Shown here: positions 24,557 to 34,349 of the stretch, one piece after another | Layout of the letters: every line of letters starts with the position of its first letter | How positions within the stretch are numbered: the stretch's first letter is position 1 | Source of the DNA: Catalinimonas alkaloidigena | GTDB taxonomy: Bacteria; Bacteroidota; Bacteroidia; Cytophagales; Cyclobacteriaceae | DNA: 64,000 bases | Direction of reading: 5' to 3' | NCBI RefSeq assembly: GCF_029504655.1 | Contig: NZ_JAQFIL010000001.1 | Span: forward strand, 1,307,001 to 1,371,000 | The notes under the pieces: model-generated | Databases searched by the model: none | The model's input: only the letters and a program-made list of their open reading frames with translations | Told to the model about the DNA's origin: nothing | Position numbers and translations under genes: made by a program

Positions 24557-27018
24557 CAGCCTATTTTTTTATCTGCGTTTAGTTTTTTCATGAGCATAGA
24601 GTAATCAATAAAATAAAGGACCCTTACTGAGATACTGTTGCTTTGAGGCAGATTACCCAGAGTTTCCACGTTCTTTAAATACCCGGGCCTTACAAACTCC
24701 TCATCACTGGCAATGTTATTTTTCCAGACAATGCTAATTTCACTGGCAGGGGCAAAGGTATAACTATAGACCATGTCAATATTAAAAGCATTGTAATTTC
24801 TATCTTCATTGCCAGAATAATCACTGTCTAAAAGCTGGCCTTCTTCACCCAGGGTATAAAACTCTTCGTATTCTGCAGCCGACCAGTAATGTCTCATTCT
24901 GAAGGTTAAGCCCATCTTATTATTAAAGGTATATTTGGTATTAAAGATATTATTGATGGTGTTGATATCACGTTTTCCAAAAGTGATCAGATCATCTTCA
25001 TGATCGGCATAGCCGATATTACTTTGACTGTTACTCAGGCTGAGATAGGTAGAAAAAGCAAGTTTATTATTGATTCTGATACTAGGACTCAGGCTCAAAT
25101 ACAGACTTTCTTGATCTTCAAAATCGTAATCGGTATAACTTACCGAACTTCCGATCACAAAACGATTTCGGTTATCTGATCTCAGGTAAAATCTAAGCTG
25201 ATTATATGAAGGCTCCACAATATAGCGGCCGTCCACACGAGGCTCAAAATAATCATAACGCTTGGTAGGAGCAGCTGCATAATTGAAACTGAAATCCATA
25301 AAGTTGCTTAATGTGCCTCGTACCCGGGCTTCCATATTAAAATTTGTGAATACGGAAGGCTCATATAATCTGCTGTAGGTAAAATCCAGGTCTGTATATA
25401 AGTCAAGGAACTGCCAAAACGGCTCGTATATGTTATAGCCTATATTTGCAGAAGTACGTATCTCATTATTGGCCCTTAAAAAGCCCAGGTCATTTGGGTC
25501 AAAAGTGTCGCTCTCAACATAATTCGTCAGACTTGCACGTAGGTTACCGCCGGTTTTAGCAACAGATAATGAATAGGAGTGACCAAATTCATTACGTCCA
25601 TCATCCAGTCCATACTTCTGGCTAATGGCTCCTCTTCCGTATACAGCATAGCGATTTCCCTTGTTGGCAAGGCGAAAAGCTGTACCAGTTAGATTGGCAT
25701 CATAATATGCTCCCTGACGAATCACATTGGTGTTCACAAAGCTTATGTAAGAATTATTTTTTAGATTCTGGTCCAGTGCAATCACATTATAATTGGTCAA
25801 GGGATCAGAAAGGACTTTTCTGCTCTCTCCTGTTTCATTGTCTTTGATAACCGCATGCATTTCGCGGGTAAGCCCATTAAATACGCCTAAGCCCAGACCT
25901 TTACTTGTACGGCCGGAGATTTTGGTAGCATTGATCAAAGAACTTTCCTGAGGGTTACTGAGCACCTCTTCGTTTTTACCTAAATCGTCATCAACATTAT
26001 CATACAGCAAGGGCTTGCCCCCAACCCTTCTGGAATAGAAATATCCCCCTTTTTCAAATAGCTCAGTGCCTTCTTTAAAGAATTGTCGGTTTTCGTTAAA
26101 CTGAACTTCAAAGGGAGATAGGTTTAATACTTTATTATCTGAAACAACCTGACCAAAGTCTGGGACCAGTATCATATCCAGGGTGAAAGCATCATTGATA
26201 CCGTAACGAAGGTCCATTCCTCCATTAATACGTTTATTTAGTTGCGAGGGATTTTCAGCGTCGCCGGTATAGTGATCTACATATGTTGAAAGATAGGGAG
26301 ATACTGACAAACGTATAGGAGACTTGATATTGGTGATACCACTAAGGCGGCCAAATTGGTTCACAAATCCGTTGACTTGCGGGTCAATTTTATTCCAGTA
26401 ATTGTGTTCGTTTTTACGACGGATCGTACGACGAAAATTGACCCCCCACTCTTGAATGGGGGTTTTTGGAAAACGCAGTGCGGAAAGAGGAATTTCCATT
26501 TCTACGTACCAGTTAGTTTCATCTATGCTTACTGCGCTCAACCAACCTGCGTTCCAGCTTCTATCTGAGCCCATAGCTGTCCAGCGACGGTCAAACTGGA
26601 CCCCGGCAGCTGATACGATAAACTCAAATGCGTTAATATCATCATCATAAGTATCAAAATACACTCCAAAAACATCTGAAAAACCGCTATAATCACGGCT
26701 GGTAAATTCCCGCATGATACTGTCGGCAGATACATCGTACAATACAGCACCTATGTAAATAGATGAATTATCATATAGTACACTTACCTCAGTAGGAGCA
26801 GAAGGGGCTTTTCCCGGATTAGGGCTTCGTTGAGTAAATCCACTTGCCGGACAAAGCACATGCTGCCAAACTTCATCATCCAGTATTCCGTCAATTTTTG
26901 GAGAACTATTAATACGTGTAGCGAAAAAGTCTTTAGGGAAATCATCGTTAGCGTACACGTTAACTCCAAAAAGCATAAAAAACGAAAAAGCCAATAAGGC
27001 AATGAATGTCTTTGACAT
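24556..27018 (-). CDS. CBM9-domain protein with DUF5916 outer-membrane-like barrel
   Basis: The 820-residue protein has a signal peptide (1-23), a family 9 carbohydrate-binding domain at about 28-215 (KIDGILDDEVWQ, then a FEFIVSAAGVQFDRRW stretch) and a long DUF5916 part with alternating aromatic and polar beta strands ending in a hydrophobic terminus, as expected for an outer membrane barrel. The family is common in Bacteroidota; its role is not established. It is co-transcribed with the DmpA-like peptidase gene. Confidence 0.9.
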   Translation of the reverse strand: MSKTFIALLAFSFFMLFGVNVYANDDFPKDFFATRINSSPKIDGILDDEVWQHVLCPASGFTQRSPNPGKAPSAPTEVSVLYDNSSIYIGAVLYDVSADSIMREFTSRDYSGFSDVFGVYFDTYDDDINAFEFIVSAAGVQFDRRWTAMGSDRSWNAGWLSAVSIDETNWYVEMEIPLSALRFPKTPIQEWGVNFRRTIRRKNEHNYWNKIDPQVNGFVNQFGRLSGITNIKSPIRLSVSPYLSTYVDHYTGDAENPSQLNKRINGGMDLRYGINDAFTLDMILVPDFGQVVSDNKVLNLSPFEVQFNENRQFFKEGTELFEKGGYFYSRRVGGKPLLYDNVDDDLGKNEEVLSNPQESSLINATKISGRTSKGLGLGVFNGLTREMHAVIKDNETGESRKVLSDPLTNYNVIALDQNLKNNSYISFVNTNVIRQGAYYDANLTGTAFRLANKGNRYAVYGRGAISQKYGLDDGRNEFGHSYSLSVAKTGGNLRASLTNYVESDTFDPNDLGFLRANNEIRTSANIGYNIYEPFWQFLDLYTDLDFTYSRLYEPSVFTNFNMEARVRGTLSNFMDFSFNYAAAPTKRYDYFEPRVDGRYIVEPSYNQLRFYLRSDNRNRFVIGSSVSYTDYDFEDQESLYLSLSPSIRINNKLAFSTYLSLSNSQSNIGYADHEDDLITFGKRDINTINNIFNTKYTFNNKMGLTFRMRHYWSAAEYEEFYTLGEEGQLLDSDYSGNEDRNYNAFNIDMVYSYTFAPASEISIVWKNNIASDEEFVRPGYLKNVETLGNLPQSNSISVRVLYFIDYSMLMKKLNADKKIG

Positions 27019-27208
27019 GTGTTTTTATTACAACAAGGTTTACAACAAAGAAGGTAGAACGTGAAATTAAGCAGCTAATTTAGTCGCTGAACTCAACCAT
27101 TGAGTTTATGCATAGATAAAGTAACTGCTTTGCATCCCAAGAAAGTAAAAAATCAGCTTTACTTCTATTGACAATAAAATATAATATTACACCCGTTATG
27201 TTGAAAAT

Positions 27209-27235
27209 AATATTGACAAGTTGATGTAATATTGA
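27209..27235. promoter_or_regulatory. Direct repeat AATATTGA in the leader of a TonB receptor gene
   Basis: Two copies of AATATTGA (27209-27216 and 27228-27235), 19 bases apart centre to centre, lie about 50 bases before the receptor start. Spacing near two helical turns suits a dimeric regulator, but this is only inference. Confidence 0.3.
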
Positions 27236-27281
27236 TTTCTAATTAAGAAATTTGCATGAATATAGTTTTTTTTGCAATTCC

Positions 27282-29690
27282 ATGAAAGAAACGTCCTTAA
27301 TATTATCAGTCGTTCTAAGCTTATCTTTTTTCACTCAGGCACAAACACTTAAAGTCGTGGACATTACTACTTCCCAAGGGATTCCAGAGGTTGTGGTATA
27401 CTCATCTGACAGGACATTTTTTCTTCAAACTAATACCTCCGGAGAAGTGTATTTGGCTAATTTTACCAATTCGGATTCATTGTATTTTCAACATCCTGCA
27501 TACCAAGATCTTGCACTGACCTTGGAGCGTATAAGAAAAGCAGACTTCGTGGTAAGTATGCGTGAGAAAGTGATTCAGATGGAAGAAGCAGTTATCACTG
27601 TAAACCGTTGGGAGCAGAAGAAAGCAGAAATTCCTCATCAAATCGTTTCCATGAAACCCTCTGATATAGCGTTTGAAAATCCTCAGACGGCCGCCGATTT
27701 ATTAGACAGAACCGGGCAGGTGTTTGTACAGAAAAGTCAGTTGGGAGGTGGAAGCCCCATGCTCAGAGGTTTTGCTGCCAATGCTGTACTGATTGTAGTG
27801 GATGGTGTAAGGATGAATAACGCTATTTTTAGAGGTGGAAATTTGCAGAATGTCATCAATATTGATCCGACTATCATTGAAGAAGCCGAAGTAGTGTTTG
27901 GTCCCGGTTCGGTAATATACGGAAGCGATGCTCTGGGAGGAGTGATGGACTTTCATACGCGCACTCCTGCTTACGCAAGCAGCGATTCATTTGAAACAGA
28001 GACTTCAGCAATGGTAAGATACGCTTCTGCCAACCAAGAGAAAACGGGTCATATCGATGTTAGCCTCAAAGGCAAGCGGCTAAGTTCGTTAACGTCTTTT
28101 TCTTACAGTGACTTCGATGATTTACGTGCGGGCAGCCAGCATTCAGAGCAGTATCCTGATTTTGGAAAACGTTACAATTATGTAGTCCGTGCTCGGGGAG
28201 AAGATTCATTAGTGAATAATCCCGATGTAAATGTACAGGTCCCCTCTGCTTACAGGCAGCTTAATCTGATGCAGAAATTGCGTTACCGGCTGACAGATAA
28301 AATTGATTTGGTTTATGGTTTGATTTACAGCACTACATCAGACATTCCGCGCTATGATCGCCTGATCGTATATGATGAAAATGGCTTACCTGAAGATGCT
28401 GAATGGTATTATGGGCCGCAAAAATGGGCGATGCATTCTATAAAAGCCCGCCTTTATGATAAGAACCCTTTTTTTGATGAAGCCAAGCTTACCCTGGCTT
28501 ACCAGGGGTTTGAAGAAAGCCGTAACGACAGAGGTTTTCAGCGTAGCGAGCTAAGACGCAGAGTGGAAAATGTAAATGCTTACACTTTAAATTTTGATGC
28601 TGATAAAGTATTCAACCAGTTTCATCATCTTTTTTATGGGATAGAAGTTGTTCATAATACAGTGGCATCTGAGGCATTGCGTGAAAATCTGAATACAGGA
28701 GCCCTTGAACCAAGTTCAACCCGCTATCCGGATGGCGGAAGCGACTATTCTACTGCTGCATTCTACCTTAACCACAAATGGAATTTTAATAAAAGGTTCA
28801 CTTTAAACACAGGCTTGAGGTATAGTGGTGTGTGTTTAACATCGCGCTTCACCGATAGTTCTTTTTATAAGTTTCCCTACGATGAAATTAACTTAAAAAC
28901 TGGTGCAATGAGTGGAAGTGCCGGTCTGGTTTTTCGTCCTGCTGAAGGTTGGCAGTTGAATTTTCTTCTATCCTCAGGTTTTCGTGCGCCTAATCTAGAC
29001 GATGTAGGTAAAGTTTTTGACTCAGAGCCAGGAAATGTGGTGGTCCCGAATCCAAACCTTGGGCCGGAGTATAGTTATAATGTAGAAATAGGAGCCAGTA
29101 AAAGTGTGGAGAATAAGTTCAGGGTAGAAGGAGTCGTGTATTATTCCTCACTTAGGGATGCGATGGTGCGAAGAAACTTTAGTTTTAATGGTATGGATAG
29201 TATTGTCTATGATGGAGAAATGAGCCGTGTGCAGGCGATAGTCAATGCCGGTGAAGCTTATGTGTTTGGCTTTAGCATGAATGCTACTTACTCTATTCTG
29301 TCAGAACTTGCGTTATACGCTACACTAACGTATACAACAGGCAGAGATTTAGAAGAAGATGCTGCTTTAAGACATGCTGCACCTACCTTCGGAAGTACTG
29401 CAATAAAATACCAAAGCGGTAAATTCATAGGAGAATTTAACATCCGATATAATGGAGCAATTGTTTACCAGGACTTAGCACCTTCTGAGCAGAATAAACC
29501 CTATTTATATACAGAAGAGGGAGCATTATCATGGTACACACTGAATCTGACTACCAGCTATCAGCTTAACCAATACATTCAGATCAGTGGCGGATTAGAA
29601 AATATTCTGGACAAACATTATTGGCCTTATTCTTCGGGTATCGGGGCTCCAGGGAGAAACTTTGTTGTATCCTTGAGGACTATGTTTTGA
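27282..29690 (+). CDS. TonB-dependent receptor, heme/hemoglobin-receptor-like
   Basis: The 802-residue protein starts with a signal peptide (MKETSLILSVVLSLSFFTQAQ); a TTG ten codons upstream is the only longer alternative and is unlikely. A short beta-sandwich domain (about 20-95) precedes the plug, which shows QTAADLLDRTGQVFVQKSQ, RGFAANAVLIVVDGVRMNN and GPGSVIYGSDALGGV. These blocks resemble TonB receptors for heme or hemoglobin. The barrel ends in a Phe-terminated strand (SLRTMF), as outer membrane barrels do. It has no co-transcribed neighbour and converges on another TonB receptor gene. Confidence 0.92.
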   Translation: MKETSLILSVVLSLSFFTQAQTLKVVDITTSQGIPEVVVYSSDRTFFLQTNTSGEVYLANFTNSDSLYFQHPAYQDLALTLERIRKADFVVSMREKVIQMEEAVITVNRWEQKKAEIPHQIVSMKPSDIAFENPQTAADLLDRTGQVFVQKSQLGGGSPMLRGFAANAVLIVVDGVRMNNAIFRGGNLQNVINIDPTIIEEAEVVFGPGSVIYGSDALGGVMDFHTRTPAYASSDSFETETSAMVRYASANQEKTGHIDVSLKGKRLSSLTSFSYSDFDDLRAGSQHSEQYPDFGKRYNYVVRARGEDSLVNNPDVNVQVPSAYRQLNLMQKLRYRLTDKIDLVYGLIYSTTSDIPRYDRLIVYDENGLPEDAEWYYGPQKWAMHSIKARLYDKNPFFDEAKLTLAYQGFEESRNDRGFQRSELRRRVENVNAYTLNFDADKVFNQFHHLFYGIEVVHNTVASEALRENLNTGALEPSSTRYPDGGSDYSTAAFYLNHKWNFNKRFTLNTGLRYSGVCLTSRFTDSSFYKFPYDEINLKTGAMSGSAGLVFRPAEGWQLNFLLSSGFRAPNLDDVGKVFDSEPGNVVVPNPNLGPEYSYNVEIGASKSVENKFRVEGVVYYSSLRDAMVRRNFSFNGMDSIVYDGEMSRVQAIVNAGEAYVFGFSMNATYSILSELALYATLTYTTGRDLEEDAALRHAAPTFGSTAIKYQSGKFIGEFNIRYNGAIVYQDLAPSEQNKPYLYTEEGALSWYTLNLTTSYQLNQYIQISGGLENILDKHYWPYSSGIGAPGRNFVVSLRTMF

Positions 29691-29702
29691 TCATAGTCCT
29701 CA
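29674..29702. terminator. 11-bp perfect hairpin between two convergent TonB receptor genes
   Basis: TGAGGACTATG and CATAGTCCTCA form a perfect stem around a 7-base loop that contains the stop codon of the plus-strand receptor. The minus-strand receptor gene ends 5 bases further on. There is no T-run, but position and symmetry suit a two-way terminator or RNA-end stabiliser. Confidence 0.7.
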
Positions 29703-29706
29703 GTGA

Positions 29707-31794
29707 TTAGTACTTTAGGTGAAATTTTAAACCTGCATAAAAGTTACGATCAGGAGCGGGTTGATAATAACGCCCCCCAAATGCGTTAAGGTCATTCCCT
29801 AAGCTGTATTTTTCGTCAAGGAGGTTATTTATACCTCCGAAAATTTCAATATCCAGATCATCTGAAAGGGTAGCGCGATAACCCGCTTTGAGCAAAATCA
29901 ACTGATAAGCATCAGCATAAACGGTGTTGGCATCATTGAGGGGGATCTCATCCGTGAAATTGAATGATCCATTGAGATATAGCCCGAAATTCGTTTTAAG
30001 TGTGGTAGCGAAGACCAGAATATTAGGGGCAACCCCCGTTAGGTCATTTCCGGAGTAATCTTGCAGTTCCTCGCCTTCAAACTTAGTATAGTTTTTAAAA
30101 ACAAAATCATGCAGTGTATATGAAAGCTGAAACTCCAGATCGCTGACAAAACCAGACTGCTGTTGCAGTGCAAAATAAGTAAATGCTGTTTCCAGGCCTC
30201 GCTGGTCGGTTGAGCCGGTATTGGTAAACAAGACAGTACCTCGCTCGGATTGCTGCTGTACAATGGTTTCGTCTAGCTGAAAGTAAAAAGCGCTAATGTC
30301 AAAATTGAGCTTACCATTTAATGTATTACCTCTCAACCCTACTTCATAGTTTACGCCTTCTTCGGGATTTAGGCCTAAATTAATGCTTCCTTCATTGGTA
30401 CGCACATCTTCAATGGTGGGAGGGGAGAATCCATAGCTGATGCTGGCATGAGCAGCTACGCTATTAAATTGCTTTGCTACGCCAATACGAGGAACCCACA
30501 CCGGGTCAAATTCTTTGATCACTCTGTAAGCTGAATCTAAATTGTTATCTACCAATCGGTTAATGTCATAGTTCAGATGGTTGCGACTTACGCCTAAGGT
30601 CAGGAAGAAATCTTTGGGTAACTCAAACTCAGCTCTTCCGAACACAAGTGACTGACGGCTTCTGAGTTCGTCGTCGAAGTTGAGGGCGCCGGGATCACCG
30701 TAGTCATTTTCAAAATTTCTGGCCACATTGGTACCTGCCTGAATTTCTCCACCCAGCGTAAAGCGCGTTTCCTGACCGAAGACCTGGGTAAGATAATCAA
30801 AACGGGTACGTCCGCCACCAGCCATGCGGCTATCGCGCTTATAGTCCAGGTTAAAAGGGTTCTCAAAAAAGCTGAAATCCCCGTATATTGTAGTCAGGTT
30901 ACTCAGCTTATCATTCCACTGATAGTCGTGGCTCAGGCCAAAAAGCAGGTATTCCTGATCAATGCCTGCCTCTGCTTCTTCACTACCCAGCACAAACTGA
31001 TTTCCGGGGCGTGCCTGTCTGGGGTTTTCATTATACTGCTCTAGCGTAAGACCTCCAGGTATTTCATAAAAAAGGTTGGAATAAAGAAAGTTGGCTGATA
31101 CTTCTCTTCTTTCAGATAGGTCAAATTTACCATGCAATTCAATGACATCCCTATCCAGCGCGGTGTGATCCCGATAGCCATCAGCTTCCTGATGTGCATA
31201 TTTGAAGGTATAGGTGCCATTATCCGTAACCTGATTGACAGTAGTGGCATAGCGTTGCAAACCATAAGAACCGAGCACAGCCTCTGCGCCTATGTAGTCG
31301 TGTGCTTGTTGGGGGCTTTCACTTTGAATATTAATTATCCCCCCGGTACCTGCTCCGTATATACTTCCTGCCGGTCCTTTGATGAGCTCGATTTTACCCA
31401 TATTAATAATATCCAACAGGTTGAAATTGGTACTGCCTGAAGGTTCGGTGAAAGGAATGTTGTTCCAGTATACTTTGATGTTTCTTACACCAAAAGGTGC
31501 TCTCAGCGTGCTTCCACGAACGGCAATGCGGTAACTGCCGGGAGAGCGTTCTTCCATACGTACCCCGGGAATAAGATTGATGGAAGGTAATGCTGAAGTC
31601 TGATCAAAGGCAGTGATCTGCTGAGAGGTAATCAGGGCTACTGCACCCGGTGTCTGAAGGAGTTTACGGTTGGCATCATACCCAATAACAGTGATTTCAT
31701 TCAGTAATTTAGTCTCTACACTGTCTTCTTCTTGCGCAAGAACAAAAGGGATATAAGTAAATGAAATCAGAAAAAGGGTAAAAAAAACTTTCAT
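29707..31794 (-). CDS. TonB-dependent receptor, FecA-like
   Basis: The 695-residue protein has a signal peptide (about 1-20), then directly the plug with NEITVIGYDANRKLLQTPGA near residue 32-50, INLIPGVRMEER, RGSTLRAPFGVRN and a GPAGSIYGAGTGGIIN stretch, then a 22-strand-type barrel ending in GLKFHLKY. No N-terminal regulatory or carboxypeptidase-like domain is present. The substrate is probably a ferric chelate or similar, judged only by family. It is monocistronic. Confidence 0.92.
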   Translation of the reverse strand: MKVFFTLFLISFTYIPFVLAQEEDSVETKLLNEITVIGYDANRKLLQTPGAVALITSQQITAFDQTSALPSINLIPGVRMEERSPGSYRIAVRGSTLRAPFGVRNIKVYWNNIPFTEPSGSTNFNLLDIINMGKIELIKGPAGSIYGAGTGGIINIQSESPQQAHDYIGAEAVLGSYGLQRYATTVNQVTDNGTYTFKYAHQEADGYRDHTALDRDVIELHGKFDLSERREVSANFLYSNLFYEIPGGLTLEQYNENPRQARPGNQFVLGSEEAEAGIDQEYLLFGLSHDYQWNDKLSNLTTIYGDFSFFENPFNLDYKRDSRMAGGGRTRFDYLTQVFGQETRFTLGGEIQAGTNVARNFENDYGDPGALNFDDELRSRQSLVFGRAEFELPKDFFLTLGVSRNHLNYDINRLVDNNLDSAYRVIKEFDPVWVPRIGVAKQFNSVAAHASISYGFSPPTIEDVRTNEGSINLGLNPEEGVNYEVGLRGNTLNGKLNFDISAFYFQLDETIVQQQSERGTVLFTNTGSTDQRGLETAFTYFALQQQSGFVSDLEFQLSYTLHDFVFKNYTKFEGEELQDYSGNDLTGVAPNILVFATTLKTNFGLYLNGSFNFTDEIPLNDANTVYADAYQLILLKAGYRATLSDDLDIEIFGGINNLLDEKYSLGNDLNAFGGRYYQPAPDRNFYAGLKFHLKY

Positions 31795-31871
31795 GCTATG
31801 TTTTATAAAAATTAAAGCATGAAAGTAAGGTAATGATTAGAGAATTGGTAGTATGTCATATAAATTATTTG

Positions 31872-32264
31872 TTAATCTACTTTCCAGGAAATAGCCACTT
31901 CCTGTTTCCCAAACTCTTTGGCTTCTTCTACATTATTTCCCATGTAGATATCAATACGCTTGGTCCAGCGTTTGTTCATTTTATCTAAAACTCTATAAGT
32001 ACCGGGAAAACCTTCTATTTTGACTTTGGTGTTATGTTCAAACCCTTCTTCCTCCAACAAATCACGAGAGACAGCGATAGCTTTCATTCCAGGCTTGAGT
32101 TGATCGCCCCAGGCAGCGGTGACAGGGTCGCCTTTTTTGGTTTGAGCCTCAACAGAATTATAGGCGGTAGCCGTAACTTCTACCGTTTTGGTTTCTGCAC
32201 AGGAAACCAGAAAAACCAAAGCGATGAAGATGACAAAATTATGTTGTCTGGTAAAATATTTCAT
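31872..32264 (-). CDS. 3D-domain lipoprotein
   Basis: With the start at the ATG at 32264 the protein has 130 residues and a lipoprotein signal ending in LVSC; a longer form would add ten residues before it. The mature part is a 3D domain (double-psi beta barrel as in MltA and Rpf-like proteins): VTATAYNS near the start and VLDKMNKRWTKRIDIYMG near the end, with the Asp residues that name the family. Such domains can act on peptidoglycan. It lies 51 bases after the DUF72 gene on the same strand. Confidence 0.85.
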   Translation of the reverse strand: MKYFTRQHNFVIFIALVFLVSCAETKTVEVTATAYNSVEAQTKKGDPVTAAWGDQLKPGMKAIAVSRDLLEEEGFEHNTKVKIEGFPGTYRVLDKMNKRWTKRIDIYMGNNVEEAKEFGKQEVAISWKVD

Positions 32265-32315
32265 AGGTTTTATAAGATTGGTGTGTCGATACAACTACAA
32301 AACCCTTCTATTTGT

Positions 32316-33236
32316 TCAAAAAAGCGTTTTTTGTATCCCCCCCTGCATGATCCTGGGCGGCCTGAGATTCATTTTTAGCCTTTTGTTGAGATGGTCAACT
32401 AGATAAATGGCTAAGTCAATACAAAGGGTGTCTTCCGGTTGGTGAACGATGAAGTAAAGCTCTTGTAAGCCTTGCTCAACCCAATTACCAATACAACTTA
32501 CCCATTGGTCAATTCTTTGATAATCAGTAGGGTGTAATGCATTGCCTACAAAGCGTACCATAAGTTTAGGATTCGTAAGCTGCATATGAATCACATCTCT
32601 TCTGCCTGCCGTATCAGTGATCACTGTGCTCATATTATTTTCTTCCAGGAGGTCAAAAGCTCTTTCTCTGATTCTACTGTTTTCAAACCAGGCCGGATGC
32701 CGCAGTTCTATAGCCAAAGGAATTTCACCGGGCCAATTGGAGAGATAGTCAAAAAGAGCTTTCCCATCATGTCGGGGTTCAAGTGTTGGGGGGAGCTGTA
32801 AAAAAGCTAAGCCTAACTGATCCTCAAAAGCGCGTAGCGCCTCCAGAAACAAATGGGTAGCGCGAATACCTTCACCAAAATCGCTACTGTGACTGATGAC
32901 TTGCGGTAGCTTAGGACAAAATTTAAAATGAACAGGCGTTTTTTCCTTCCATTGCTCCACCATGTCTGTCGTCGGGATACGATAATGGGTAGTATTCATC
33001 TCAATGGTACTGAACTGCCGCGCATATTGATACAAATAATCTTTGGAAGTCGTACCCTTTGGATACAGTTTGCCCACCAGTTTTCTTTCTCCCCAGCGGG
33101 CCATGCCAATGTATATTTTTGTTTGAGATTGTGCTGCGGACTCTGTAAGTATCCGCTGCGTGCGATCCGCATCCTCGGGCAAGCTAAAGTCCACCCGGCT
33201 GATATCGCTAAGTTTTCCGAACTCCATACTGATCAA
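32316..33236 (-). CDS. DUF72 domain protein
   Basis: The 306-residue protein has the DUF72 pattern: IYIGMARWGERK, a YLYQYARQFSTIEMNTTHYR block and FKFCPKLPQ, LAFLQLPPT and AIELRHPAW, spread over a TIM-barrel-like fold. The function of the family is unknown. A second ATG three codons downstream is an equally good start. It diverges from porQ, with an 83-base gap. Confidence 0.9.
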   Translation of the reverse strand: MISMEFGKLSDISRVDFSLPEDADRTQRILTESAAQSQTKIYIGMARWGERKLVGKLYPKGTTSKDYLYQYARQFSTIEMNTTHYRIPTTDMVEQWKEKTPVHFKFCPKLPQVISHSSDFGEGIRATHLFLEALRAFEDQLGLAFLQLPPTLEPRHDGKALFDYLSNWPGEIPLAIELRHPAWFENSRIRERAFDLLEENNMSTVITDTAGRRDVIHMQLTNPKLMVRFVGNALHPTDYQRIDQWVSCIGNWVEQGLQELYFIVHQPEDTLCIDLAIYLVDHLNKRLKMNLRPPRIMQGGIQKTLF

Positions 33237-33293
33237 AGATAGTCATAATGATATTACTTGAATATAGCGCTTCTTGTTGTGAATAAACATCAA

Positions 33294-33319
33294 AGGCAGT
33301 AGTTTTACGCCTACTGCCT
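33294..33319 (+). promoter_or_regulatory. 9-bp perfect hairpin abutting the porQ start codon
   Basis: AGGCAGTAG and CTACTGCCT pair perfectly around the 8-base loop TTTTACGC. The last base of the stem is immediately before the porQ ATG at 33320. In the transcript this would place the start codon next to a stable stem, so it may control translation; alternatively it is a DNA-binding site. Confidence 0.55.
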
Positions 33320-34336
33320 ATGCGCTACTTTTTTATATGTACACTGCATTTTTTGCTCCTTAGCAAGCTACAGGCCCAGACGGCACAACCTTATGCTTTT
33401 GATTTTCTAAACTTCTCACCCTCAGCCAGAATTACAGCGCTGGGAGGTGTGCAGGCAGTATCAGCCAGAGATTCAAGTATCATTTCTCCCTCATTATGGT
33501 TCACCAATCCGGCAGTAAGTGAACCTTCCTTTGACCGACAATTGAGCCTTGGCTATCAGCCCTATTACGCAGATGTGGATTATGCAACACTTTCCTATAA
33601 TCATAGAATAGGTGAGCAGGGCGCATGGGGACTGGGCATACAATACCTGAAATATGGAGAGTTTGATAGCTATGATATAACAGGATTACCAACAGGAACT
33701 TATCATGCACAGGAGTATGCTATTTATTTTAACCGTAGCCATCAATCAGGTCCTTTTCGCTTCGGAATCAACGCCAAGTTTATGACTTCTAACTTTGGGG
33801 CTTATGGGGCCTCAGCCCTTCTATTTGACGCTGGCGGAATGTTTATACATCCGAATTATGATTTTGTGATCGGCCTCGCTATCAATAATCTGGGGCTTTT
33901 GCTTAATGACTACACTTCAATGAGGCAAAGCAGAATGCCCACCGATCTTAAAATCAGCCTGGCTATCAAGCCGGAACACATGCCTTTCCGGTTTTATCTG
34001 ACCGGCTTTCACCTGATCAATCATTATGGTGCCTACTACAGTCAGGATAACAATGAAAAGCCGGGATACGTTAACAAAATATTAAGACATTTGAGCTTTG
34101 GTGGTGAGCTTTTGCTAAGTAAAAGCTTTCATGTACAGGTGGGTTATAACCATCTTAAAAGAAATACGCTACAATTAGAACAATTAACCGGCGGAGCAGG
34201 ATTATCATTTGGATTTGCGCTTCGCCTGCGTTTTATACAGCTTGAATACGCACGAGCTTTTTACCATGTTGGGGGAGGGTTTAATCACTTTACTTTAAAC
34301 ATGAATCTTAATAGACTAAATTTTAAACGAAACTAG
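33320..34336 (+). CDS. porQ: Type IX secretion system protein PorQ
   Basis: The 338-residue protein begins with a signal peptide ending in LQAQ, followed by the FLNFSPSARITALGGVQAVS block typical of PorQ and a beta-barrel-like sequence rich in Tyr, Gly and Asn. PorQ is an outer membrane beta-barrel of the type IX secretion attachment complex, related to PorV. Its presence implies that some of the cell-surface proteins of this organism are exported by that route. It is followed with a 13-base gap by hslU on the same strand. Confidence 0.88.
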   Translation: MRYFFICTLHFLLLSKLQAQTAQPYAFDFLNFSPSARITALGGVQAVSARDSSIISPSLWFTNPAVSEPSFDRQLSLGYQPYYADVDYATLSYNHRIGEQGAWGLGIQYLKYGEFDSYDITGLPTGTYHAQEYAIYFNRSHQSGPFRFGINAKFMTSNFGAYGASALLFDAGGMFIHPNYDFVIGLAINNLGLLLNDYTSMRQSRMPTDLKISLAIKPEHMPFRFYLTGFHLINHYGAYYSQDNNEKPGYVNKILRHLSFGGELLLSKSFHVQVGYNHLKRNTLQLEQLTGGAGLSFGFALRLRFIQLEYARAFYHVGGGFNHFTLNMNLNRLNFKRN

Positions 34337-34349
34337 TATATACATATCC

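Noticed and set aside
27252..27281. TTG at 27252 as start of the TonB receptor
   Set aside because: It would add ten residues before a complete signal peptide that begins with the ATG at 27282.
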